This document shows positions 1-8,051 of a DNA stretch of 46,017 nucleotides, piece after piece. The stretch lies in NCBI GenBank assembly GCA_902634075.1, contig CACPJA010000009.1, positions 1 through 46,017 on the forward strand, given 5' to 3'. Numbering within the stretch: position 1 is the stretch's first letter; each line of letters starts with the position of its first letter. This DNA is from an uncultured Gammaproteobacteria bacterium. GTDB lineage: Bacteria > Pseudomonadota > Gammaproteobacteria > Steroidobacterales > UBA11654. The notes under the pieces are model-generated. The model was not told the origin of the DNA, made no database searches, and saw only the letters and a program-made list of their open reading frames with translations. The translations under genes were made by a program, and so were the position numbers.

Positions 1-57
1 TCATCTTATCAGAAACCCAAACTTTGTGAATCTCAACAGTTTTGTTAGGATTTAGAC

Positions 58-2004
58 ATGAAAATACTCCTTCTTTTGCCCTGTCTTGTATTTATCACCT
101 TCTTGAGTGTAGGAAACACCCACGCTAGTGAGAGAACTGAGAATAATGGCAATTTAATCCTCAAAAATATTCCAGACATTCCAAACGGCATAAAAAGCGA
201 TCTTTCAAAATATCAAAATGTTCGCTCTGCCCCCTTCAGAGGCTTTACCCAATCTGGAGATGAAATTTACATCACTACTAGATTTGGAAATGTGAGTCAG
301 TTGCATAAGGTTAAAGAGAATGGTGGTGCAAGAAGGCAAATAACATTCTTTGATGAGCCAATCGGATCTTCAGCTAGACAGCCTTCAGGACACTTAATTG
401 CTTTTACAATGGATGCCGGAGGCACAGAGAATAACCAAATTTATCTTTTGAACCCTGAAGATGGCTCTACAGCGTTACTCACTGATGGCGAATCCAGAAA
501 TGGTGGCCCTTTGTGGGAGAGAAGCGGTTCTCGCTTTGCCTATCAGAGTACTCGGAGAAATGGGCAATCAAATGATATCTGGATGATGAATCATAATGGC
601 CCTGATGCTGCTGAATTGATCCTTGAATCCCCTGATGGAACTTGGTGGGGCCCAAGCGATTGGTCTGATGATGGAGAAAAGATACTTATTCAAAACTATA
701 TATCCATCACTAATGCCAAGAGCTACATTCTAGATATTCAATCTAGAACAAAAGAGATCGTCTTGGGAGCAATTGGTAAGCAATCCTTTAACGCAGGATT
801 AGCCTTTGATGCATCACAAAAGGGTATTTTCTTTATTACCAATGAATTTGATGACTTTAATCAACTTGCATACAAGAATTTGATCACGAATGAAGTTAAT
901 GTCCTAACAGAATCAATTCCATGGGATGTAGACGGTTTCGCGATTTCAACTGATCGACAGAAAGCCACTTTTACAGTTAATGAGAATGGTTTCAGTTCTC
1001 TGTATTTACTAGACACCCAGAGCAAGCAATTTAGTAAGGTTGATGGGATACCAATTGGTCTTATCGGTAGTATGCAGTTTAGTGAAGATGGGGATAAGTT
1101 AGGCTTAACATTAAATAATTACCAATCGCCAGCTGAGAGTTATGTGCTCGATCTGAAAGACAATCCTCTGCTTTATGGAGATCTAACACGATGGACGTTC
1201 TCAGAAGTTGGTGGCTTGGATGTTTCGAAATTCATAGAACCCGAACTCATTTCTTTTCAAACGTTTGACGATAGATCCATACCAGCATTCCTTTATGCTC
1301 GAGAATGCAAAGATCCTCAACCGGTCATTATCTCAATCCATGGAGGTCCTGAGAGCCAGTCTAGACCATCTTTCAGTCAAACAATCCAATTGTGGATTGA
1401 ACGATTGGGCGCTGCTGTAATTAGACCTAATGTTAGAGGCAGTGATGGTTATGGGAAGCAATACCTAGGCCTTGATAATGGGTTCCTGCGTGAAGATTCT
1501 GTTCGCGATATAGGTGCATTGCTTGATTGGATCGAGAAACAGCCTTGCCTTGATTCAAAAAGAGTGGCAGTCATAGGAGGATCCTATGGAGGTTATATGG
1601 TTCTTGCCAGTGCCACAAACTATAGCGATCGACTCAAAGCTGCAATAGATATTGTGGGGATCTCAAATTTCGTCACATTTTTGGAAAATACTGAAGATTA
1701 TCGACGTGACCTGAGAAGAGTGGAATACGGCGATGAAAGAGATCCTGAAATGAGAGCCTTTCTTCAATCCATTAGTCCGAACAATAATATTGAAAAAATC
1801 AATGTGCCCATTCTGGTTGTTCAAGGTGAAAATGACCCTAGAGTTCCAGTAACTGAATCAGAACAAGTCGTGCAATCTCTCGAGCAGAACGGCAAGACCG
1901 TATGGTATATGAACGCATTAAATGAAGGGCATGGGTTCCGAAAAAAAGAAAATCGTGATATCTATGAACAAACGGTTATTTTATTTTTAGAAAAATATCT
2001 CTGA
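58..2004 (+). CDS. Exported S9 family peptidase (prolyl oligopeptidase / acylaminoacyl-peptidase type)
   Basis: Serine peptidase of the S9 clan, expected to cleave short peptides outside the cytoplasm. The N-terminal 23 residues form a signal peptide (Lys then a hydrophobic stretch, ending near THA). Residues about 50-390 contain WD40/TolB-like beta-propeller repeats, and residues about 400-648 form the alpha/beta-hydrolase domain. The catalytic triad is visible: Ser509 in GGSYGG, Asp593 in GENDPRVP and His625 in EGHGF. The oxyanion-type HGGPES motif lies about 80 residues before the serine. Length (648 aa) is usual for the family. The ATG is preceded by AGGA about nine bases upstream. It converges on the secreted protease gene 16 bases away. 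Substrate cannot be read from the sequence. Dipeptidyl-peptidase and acylaminoacyl-peptidase activities are both possible. Confidence 0.9.
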   Translation: MKILLLLPCLVFITFLSVGNTHASERTENNGNLILKNIPDIPNGIKSDLSKYQNVRSAPFRGFTQSGDEIYITTRFGNVSQLHKVKENGGARRQITFFDEPIGSSARQPSGHLIAFTMDAGGTENNQIYLLNPEDGSTALLTDGESRNGGPLWERSGSRFAYQSTRRNGQSNDIWMMNHNGPDAAELILESPDGTWWGPSDWSDDGEKILIQNYISITNAKSYILDIQSRTKEIVLGAIGKQSFNAGLAFDASQKGIFFITNEFDDFNQLAYKNLITNEVNVLTESIPWDVDGFAISTDRQKATFTVNENGFSSLYLLDTQSKQFSKVDGIPIGLIGSMQFSEDGDKLGLTLNNYQSPAESYVLDLKDNPLLYGDLTRWTFSEVGGLDVSKFIEPELISFQTFDDRSIPAFLYARECKDPQPVIISIHGGPESQSRPSFSQTIQLWIERLGAAVIRPNVRGSDGYGKQYLGLDNGFLREDSVRDIGALLDWIEKQPCLDSKRVAVIGGSYGGYMVLASATNYSDRLKAAIDIVGISNFVTFLENTEDYRRDLRRVEYGDERDPEMRAFLQSISPNNNIEKINVPILVVQGENDPRVPVTESEQVVQSLEQNGKTVWYMNALNEGHGFRKKENRDIYEQTVILFLEKYL

Positions 2005-2007
2005 TTC

Positions 2008-2024
2008 TTAATTTTCTAAATTAA
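2008..2024. repeat. Short perfect inverted repeat between convergent genes
   Basis: A 7-bp arm TTAATTT, a 3-base loop and the matching arm AAATTAA occupy the gap between the S9 peptidase stop and the stop of the secreted protease. The right arm contains the TAA stop of the minus-strand gene. It could act as a weak bidirectional terminator, but the stem is entirely A/T, so a chance palindrome is equally plausible. Confidence 0.25.
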
Positions 2025-5000
2025 CCAAGCTCTGAAGTATAAATCAAATCTTCTTGCAAAATTTCTAGGTGAATGATTTCTTCATAATTAAGCAATAGCT
2101 CGTATTGTTCTTTAGGAAAAGCATTATTATTAGAAATTATTTGACTTGAATTATGAGAAACGGGGCTGTCAGGTAGATGATTAAAATAAAGAAGATCGGT
2201 ATCCTCAGAAAGCTCTTCCAATAAAACATTAGAAAGTTCTGTTCCATCTAACGCAACAGTAGTTTGAATCTCATAATCAGTTATCTCTGGAAAGACTATA
2301 GGGCCCTCATATTGATCTAAATCGACTATAGGAAACTCTTCTTTAGATAGTTCGCCATCTATTTCATTGGTGGTCTTGCACATTTTACATCCACACGGTC
2401 CAACAGGCTTATGTTCAGTATAATCATCGTTGACCACTCTAGGCTGACTCGGTTGACTATAGTCTGAGTCTTCATCGCCAATGTCTTTGTTATAAGCTGC
2501 TGTAGGAGTACTGCCATCATAGGAATAAGTATTAAGATTTTTTGCGCCTAAAGCAGATATCTCGACCACACTGGTTCCACTATTGACAGCAAACCAGATC
2601 GTCCCGTCACTAGATTTATAATAGTCGTAACCTTCATAGACATTATCATCATCGACCACTAGACCTTCCACTAATGTCCAACCCTCTTGATTGACTTGTA
2701 TTTCATCAATGGATGCATCGTCATAGGTGTAAATATAATGAACAATCTCTAGCATCCCGTCACCGTCTATATCCCTGGTATAACTTCCCTCAAGGTCTCT
2801 TAAAGCTTGCTCAGAAATCTGGAGGATTGTGGCTTTACCATCGTTGATATTAATGTCCTCGATACCCGTTATATGAAAGTCTGTGAAACTTCTAAGATCA
2901 ATGGTTTGATCGGCATAGACTCCAAAAAAGTATAAGGAATCGCCTTCACCGCCGGCTACACTGGTTCCAGTTCCTCCGTCAATAAGTCCGAAATCAAATG
3001 AATCTATAAAAAAATTATCGTAACCGTTCCCCCCATAAATAACATCATTGGTCCCGATGTAATATGTATCATCGTTTCCAGAACCGCAGGTAATATTATT
3101 ATTTGCGCTGTTACAAAAAATCGTGTCATCTCCACTTCCTAAAACAGCGTTCTCGATAATGGTGCCTTTTTCAATTGTGAGAGGAAACCCAGTGTCTTGC
3201 CAATCCCACTCCCAACTTCGATTGCCATAAGGAACCTCAAAATCCAATTCATTGGTACCAATGTATGAAACGCTACCTGGTCTAAGGTCCAATGTGGTGT
3301 TGATTGTGTAAGCGCTTAAATCAATGGTGTCATTGCCCTGAGTATCGTAAATAGTGGTGTAGACTGGTCCCGAAAAAGTATAGGTGGTAGGCCCTGGGTT
3401 GCTGAATGGTCTCATGCCATAAAGATGCTGTATTGTTGCTATGTCATTCATCATTGGCTGATAGGCAGGAAACCAATCGCCAGCTTCATAGCCAAAATCG
3501 ATCCAATCATCATTGTTAAAATTCCCCCAGCCGATATACGACATAACAGAGTAGATATTGGTGTTCTCTTCCGCTGTAGATCGATAACCGTTGTCGTGAG
3601 TATGAGCTAGACCAATGGCATGACCAATCTCATGAATTAATATCAACGGACCATAGACAGAGCCATAGACGATAGGATCATACTGTTGTCTTATCCAGAT
3701 ATCGTTGGCTGTGCTGTTGTTTTCTCCTTGATAATAATAAGGCACATTAGCCCATCCGCCTGCTCCCCCGAAATCTCCAGTCGAAAGCCCTACTCTAATA
3801 TCGCCACACATGTTGGCATTATCATCAACTCTAACAAATGTTATCCCTGAGACTTCACCCCAATACTCAAAAGCTTGGACCACCATAGCTTCCCATTCCG
3901 CAGAATAATCAGATCTATTATCATAAACATCTTGATCCCAGCCGTTATCATAGTTGTCCCCCAAAACAGAGTTTGAATCGATAAGGCTGTAAGTGATCAC
4001 CAACGGAGTATTCGGATCATTGTCATGAACAAAAATGAGACTGCCTTCACCGTCTCCTCCATAGGTCCATTGGAGCGCTTGAATGCTTGGATCGTCAGAT
4101 ATCGGTGCAACATAATCACTTTCCACTTCGGTGTGATAAGGATTACCGTAATGAACATCGTTAACATAAATGTTAAATGTTTTTTGGAGGCTAAACCCAC
4201 CTTGGTCAATAACGGTGACGGTTACTGTATAAGCAGCCTTAGTTTCATAATCGAGCCAAGTCCCAGATTTAACCTTGAGAATACCATCGATAACCTCAAA
4301 CTTTGCTGCATCACTCCCACTTAGAACGTAGGTAAACTCATCATTGGTATTTGGGTCAAAAACCAGAAAGGCGCCCACAGAAGCTCCGATATAACTCTCG
4401 TCAACATCCATGCTATCAAGTGTTACTGCTGTTGGTGCAACGTTCACTTCGATCGTGTAGTCCTCAGCCCAACTCAACCCGCCCTTATCGGTGGTTGTTA
4501 TAGTGATTTGATAGTCACTTTGTATACTGCTGACAGCAGTGGCTGTATTTTTCAGCTTGAGTATGCCGTTAACAATTTCAAACGAAGAAGCGTCAGCTCC
4601 TGATATGCTATAGGTATGATTATCAACTGCATCCTCATCAATTGTTGTTATCTCCCCAACAGTGCCTCCTGTAACACCATCATTAACATATAGACTGCCC
4701 GTTATATCGATGCCTGTTGGAGCATCATTTATATCGTTAATGTTTACTGTGATATCCGTCGAAATTGATAAACCTCCTGAATCGGTGGAGGTCAAAGTTA
4801 GAGTGTAAGTATTTTTATCCTCATAATTTGCTGCAAAATTATCTTTCAACTTTAATTGACCATTAACTACTTCAAAATGTTCTGAGCCATCCCCAGATAT
4901 CGTATAAGTATGAGTGTCGCCTGAATCTTCATCTGCTGTTATCAAGGAACCAACAATTCCCCCAAACTGATTTTCATCAATTGCTGAAGCGGAAAGTGAG

Positions 5001-6610
5001 ATAGATGTAGGAGCGTCATTAACATCAACGACGTTAAACGGATAAGTGGTCGATTCTTCATTGGTTCCATCAGAAGCGGTGATCGTAATCTCATAGCTAT
5101 CAAGTACCTCAAAATTGGCGCTATAGGAGTCAATTAACTTTAATTGACCATTGACCACCTCAAAATTCTCAGAACCCTCTCCTGATATTGTGTAGGTTAT
5201 GTCGCCGCTTAAATCAGAGTCAATAACAGATAGATCGCCGATAATGGCGCCGGCTTTATTTTCTTCAAATTGAAGCGCTGTTATTTGCACTGTTCCCACA
5301 CTTAGAGTGAATTCTTCTTGATAAGTCAGACCGCCCTTATCAGTGGTGGTGACAATGACAGTAACTCTTGGCTCGGTAAGACTGTCAATCGTTATTCCTG
5401 ATTTAAGCCTTAATATTCCATCCACTACCTCAAAACGATCGTCATCTACACTGTAGCTATGGGTTTCGTTTCCATCTTCATCAACGGTAGTTACTGTTCC
5501 AACAACAGCAGCATCGCTGTTGTCCTTTAATGAGAGTCTCGATACCCCGATATCAGTAGGTGCCTCATTAATATCATTAATTGTAACTGAGAAATTTTGA
5601 GATACAGAAAGACCGCCGGTATCAGTTGCCGTGACTAAAACACTATAGGTGTTCTTTTCTTCATAGTTAGCACTGACTCCTTCTTTAAGTTTCAATTGAC
5701 CATCAACTACTTCAAACTTATCGGCATCATCCCCTGATAGAGAATAGCTGTACTCATGTGTGGCATTGATGTCATCAATTGCTGCTGTTAAATCTCCAAC
5801 CACAGCCCCGACTATATTCTCATCAATACTTGCATTAGAAATAGTTATACCCGTGACTACATCAGTAACGATAATATTAAACGTTTGTGTGGCAGAGCCT
5901 CCATTCCCATCATCAATCGTAATTTCAACGATATAAATATTATTTGCGTCGCTATCTTGTGCATTTTCAAAATCAGGACGATCTATAAACACCAGTGCAC
6001 CAGTGTCCTGATCTATAGTGAAGAAAGACTGATCCTCGCCTCCACTAATAGAATATGTAAGAGTATCTCCATCGATATCTGTTGCAGTAAAACCATTAAC
6101 ATCAGTGCGATTTTCCTCAATATTAAGATCAGGACCTGAAGTAAACTCTGGTGCATCATTGACGGGTGTAACGGAGATATTGACTGTTCCTGAGGTGGAT
6201 GTACTTCCATCAGAAACGCTGTATGTAAAAGAGCCAAAGTCAGTGTTATCGTCGTTCAGATTGGCATCTGGTGTAAAAATCAGTCCTGTGAGTTGAGAAA
6301 TGGATAAAGTCATTCCATTTGTAACTTCGTCGCCATCAGCTGTGAATAGGGTTCCCCCTGTGGGTAATCCGGTTACTGTGATTGTGAGACTGTCTCCATC
6401 GGCATCGGTGGGTGTAGAAATATCAAGTCCAAAATCAATGGCATCCTCGTCCATTGTTTTAGTCACGGTGCCTCCTGTGTTAGGAGCTCTATTTGTTGGG
6501 GGCGATGGTTGAACCATTGCTCCGCCGCCACCGCCTCCGCCACATGCGGTGAGAGTCAATGCTGCTAGAGTTGGAAAAGTTAGGTTTGTTTTATTTTTCC
6601 TAAGAGACAT
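2021..6610 (-). CDS. Large secreted serralysin-type metalloprotease with cadherin-like repeats and RTX motifs
   Basis: Modular 1529-residue extracellular protein. Residues 1-23 look like a lipoprotein signal (basic start, hydrophobic stretch, LTAC with Cys23) followed by seven glycines (24-30). Residues about 40-823 are eight cadherin-like domains of about 97 residues ending in NDINDAP-type linkers. Residues about 830-1080 are a metzincin peptidase: zinc site HEIGHAIGLAH with His993, Glu994, His997 and His1003, Met-turn SVMSY near 1020, and a following MMNDIATIQHLYG typical of serralysins. RTX-like nonapeptides (GSGDDTIFC, GSGNDDTYY, GGNGYDNFF) lie near 1157-1200. The acidic C-terminal part carries a CGCKMC cluster at 1406-1411. 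The divergent neighbour operon encodes a complete type I exporter, so this is its likely substrate. The lipoprotein-like N-terminus is odd for a type I substrate. Fold and peptidase assignment are firm; cell-surface retention versus release is unresolved. Confidence 0.9.
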   Translation of the reverse strand: MSLRKNKTNLTFPTLAALTLTACGGGGGGGAMVQPSPPTNRAPNTGGTVTKTMDEDAIDFGLDISTPTDADGDSLTITVTGLPTGGTLFTADGDEVTNGMTLSISQLTGLIFTPDANLNDDNTDFGSFTYSVSDGSTSTSGTVNISVTPVNDAPEFTSGPDLNIEENRTDVNGFTATDIDGDTLTYSISGGEDQSFFTIDQDTGALVFIDRPDFENAQDSDANNIYIVEITIDDGNGGSATQTFNIIVTDVVTGITISNASIDENIVGAVVGDLTAAIDDINATHEYSYSLSGDDADKFEVVDGQLKLKEGVSANYEEKNTYSVLVTATDTGGLSVSQNFSVTINDINEAPTDIGVSRLSLKDNSDAAVVGTVTTVDEDGNETHSYSVDDDRFEVVDGILRLKSGITIDSLTEPRVTVIVTTTDKGGLTYQEEFTLSVGTVQITALQFEENKAGAIIGDLSVIDSDLSGDITYTISGEGSENFEVVNGQLKLIDSYSANFEVLDSYEITITASDGTNEESTTYPFNVVDVNDAPTSISLSASAIDENQFGGIVGSLITADEDSGDTHTYTISGDGSEHFEVVNGQLKLKDNFAANYEDKNTYTLTLTSTDSGGLSISTDITVNINDINDAPTGIDITGSLYVNDGVTGGTVGEITTIDEDAVDNHTYSISGADASSFEIVNGILKLKNTATAVSSIQSDYQITITTTDKGGLSWAEDYTIEVNVAPTAVTLDSMDVDESYIGASVGAFLVFDPNTNDEFTYVLSGSDAAKFEVIDGILKVKSGTWLDYETKAAYTVTVTVIDQGGFSLQKTFNIYVNDVHYGNPYHTEVESDYVAPISDDPSIQALQWTYGGDGEGSLIFVHDNDPNTPLVITYSLIDSNSVLGDNYDNGWDQDVYDNRSDYSAEWEAMVVQAFEYWGEVSGITFVRVDDNANMCGDIRVGLSTGDFGGAGGWANVPYYYQGENNSTANDIWIRQQYDPIVYGSVYGPLILIHEIGHAIGLAHTHDNGYRSTAEENTNIYSVMSYIGWGNFNNDDWIDFGYEAGDWFPAYQPMMNDIATIQHLYGMRPFSNPGPTTYTFSGPVYTTIYDTQGNDTIDLSAYTINTTLDLRPGSVSYIGTNELDFEVPYGNRSWEWDWQDTGFPLTIEKGTIIENAVLGSGDDTIFCNSANNNITCGSGNDDTYYIGTNDVIYGGNGYDNFFIDSFDFGLIDGGTGTSVAGGEGDSLYFFGVYADQTIDLRSFTDFHITGIEDININDGKATILQISEQALRDLEGSYTRDIDGDGMLEIVHYIYTYDDASIDEIQVNQEGWTLVEGLVVDDDNVYEGYDYYKSSDGTIWFAVNSGTSVVEISALGAKNLNTYSYDGSTPTAAYNKDIGDEDSDYSQPSQPRVVNDDYTEHKPVGPCGCKMCKTTNEIDGELSKEEFPIVDLDQYEGPIVFPEITDYEIQTTVALDGTELSNVLLEELSEDTDLLYFNHLPDSPVSHNSSQIISNNNAFPKEQYELLLNYEEIIHLEILQEDLIYTSELG
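4141..6493 (-). repeat. Eight tandem cadherin-like protein repeats
   Basis: Within the secreted protease, about 97-residue units recur with the pattern DEN..GA.VG...DED, then TY.ISG..., FEVVNGQLKLK, TDxGGLS and NDINDAP. Approximate unit ends fall at residues 153, 250, 350, 440, 533, 630, 727 and 823. The first unit is longer (about 113 residues) and the most divergent. The FEVV-GQLKL segment is conserved also at DNA level in several units (around 4852, 5141 and 5691), consistent with duplication. Units of this type normally bind calcium through the Asp/Asn linkers and act as rigid extracellular spacers or adhesion domains. Confidence 0.85.
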
Positions 6611-6699
6611 TGATGAAAATCATAGCGTAATTATTGATGAGAAGAAAGTGAACTATTAAGGTTCTTTTTTGAATTTTTTATATAAAATTAGACAAGAGT

Positions 6700-8046
6700 A
6701 TGACTTTTAATAAAAAAGAAATAATTTTAGTGTTGCTAAGTTTGCTTATTGGGCAGACTGCTCTTACACAATCCATTGTGATTAGTGAATTTGAAATGAA
6801 CAAACAAGAACAAGAGGTTTTTATCGATTCGCTAATTTCCTCTATTCAAGATCATCCTGTTTACCTAGAATCTCTGGCAATAGTTGGATCAAGTAAAGCC
6901 TCTTTGGATATAGCCCAATCAGCAAATAGGCCACAGATACAGTTTCAGGGAAACTCTAGGAACAGCCTTAAACAAAAGTTTAATAATCCACTCAGTGCAC
7001 TTACGGAAAGTTCAAAAGATCAGCATAGAGCCGATGGAAGCTTGATAATGCAACAATCCTTATTTGACCCGATTATTAAAGAAGAGATAAGCAAGCAAGA
7101 ATATATACTCCAAGCTGACTATTACAATAATCAGCAAAAAGTCTCTGAGCTTACTCTGGATATGGCTATAGCCTGTCAAGACACCGCTGCGTATAAAATC
7201 ATTTCTGATCTGATTGATACTTCAATAGATAGCCATTCACAAATCGTCGGACGAATAAAAATGCGAGTTGAGAGCGGAAGAGCAGCTCAAGCGGAAATGA
7301 TGAGAGCAGAGGCTAGGTTGGCAGAAGCGCAGGCAAAAAAAATGACGATAGATCTTAAGCTTCAAAGTGCTAGGGCTAAATTCAGTCAATTAATTGTAGA
7401 CACTAAACCCTGTTTAAAATTTTTAAAGGTCGATTCAGAGCAACTAATTAATGATAGCAGCACAGTTAGGGATGCAATCGAAGAAAACTACTCTATCATG
7501 AAGGCCAATGAACTGATCAAAGCCTCTGAAAGAGAGTTGGAAAAGGCTAAGGCTGGCTTTAAACCCAAGATTAACCTAGAACTTAGAGGGGATAGGTATG
7601 ATCTTACAGGGGATCAAAATTATGATCTCTATGCAGGGGTAAATTTTAATGTAGATATTTATACCGGTGGCAAGAAAAAAGCACTGGTTAGACTGGCCGA
7701 GGAGCAATTAAATTCTTCTACACTAAAAAAAGAAATCCTTCTGAAAGAATTAAAAATAAAATCTGAAGCTAACTTAGCGGAGCTGGAAAACAGCAGCGAA
7801 AGATTAGCCATATTTAATAATGCGTTTGAAGCATATGAGCAAAGCAAAAATAAACTAAGTCTTCAATTTGAATCATCTAATGTTTCTCTATTAGAGTTAT
7901 TACAAGCTGAAAGGGACTATATTGAGTCCGCTGAATTATTAATTATCAATAAAAAAGAAATTAATTCCTCACAATTGAGACAACTGTTTCTCTTGGGAAA
8001 AATCATTAAATATTTTGACCAAGAAAATACCGAAAATCAATCCTAG
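6700..8046 (+). CDS. TolC-family outer-membrane efflux/secretion protein
   Basis: Outer-membrane channel of a type I secretion system. A signal peptide covers residues 1-24 (KKEIILVLLSLLIGQTALTQ). The mature protein shows the alternating long coiled-coil helices and short beta segments of the TolC fold: helical stretches around 150-235 and 340-445, with the conserved YTGGKKKALVRLAEEQL segment near residue 320. Length (448 aa) is in the family range. It is the first gene of a tightly spaced operon, with the ABC exporter starting five bases after its stop. A TATAAAAT box at 6681-6688 lies so close to the ATG that a very short leader would result if it is the -10 element. Operon context assigns it to export of the divergently encoded RTX protease. 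Confidence 0.87.
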   Translation: MTFNKKEIILVLLSLLIGQTALTQSIVISEFEMNKQEQEVFIDSLISSIQDHPVYLESLAIVGSSKASLDIAQSANRPQIQFQGNSRNSLKQKFNNPLSALTESSKDQHRADGSLIMQQSLFDPIIKEEISKQEYILQADYYNNQQKVSELTLDMAIACQDTAAYKIISDLIDTSIDSHSQIVGRIKMRVESGRAAQAEMMRAEARLAEAQAKKMTIDLKLQSARAKFSQLIVDTKPCLKFLKVDSEQLINDSSTVRDAIEENYSIMKANELIKASERELEKAKAGFKPKINLELRGDRYDLTGDQNYDLYAGVNFNVDIYTGGKKKALVRLAEEQLNSSTLKKEILLKELKIKSEANLAELENSSERLAIFNNAFEAYEQSKNKLSLQFESSNVSLLELLQAERDYIESAELLIINKKEINSSQLRQLFLLGKIIKYFDQENTENQS

Positions 8047-8051
8047 AAACG

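Noticed and set aside
4141-6493. Regularly spaced similar DNA segments that could resemble a repeat array such as CRISPR
   Set aside because: The spacing is about 290 bases and the similarity follows codons of cadherin-like units; there are no short identical direct repeats and no cas genes.
3425-6512. Several 60-100 codon open frames on either strand inside the secreted protease gene
   Set aside because: They lie in other frames of a clearly coding, repeat-rich gene, have no ribosome sites and show no recognisable domain. The repeat composition keeps alternative frames open.
6681-6688. TATAAAAT as a confident promoter -10 for the secretion operon
   Set aside because: It matches the consensus, but no convincing -35 lies 16-18 bases upstream and it is only 11 bases from the ATG; in such AT-rich sequence this can be chance.
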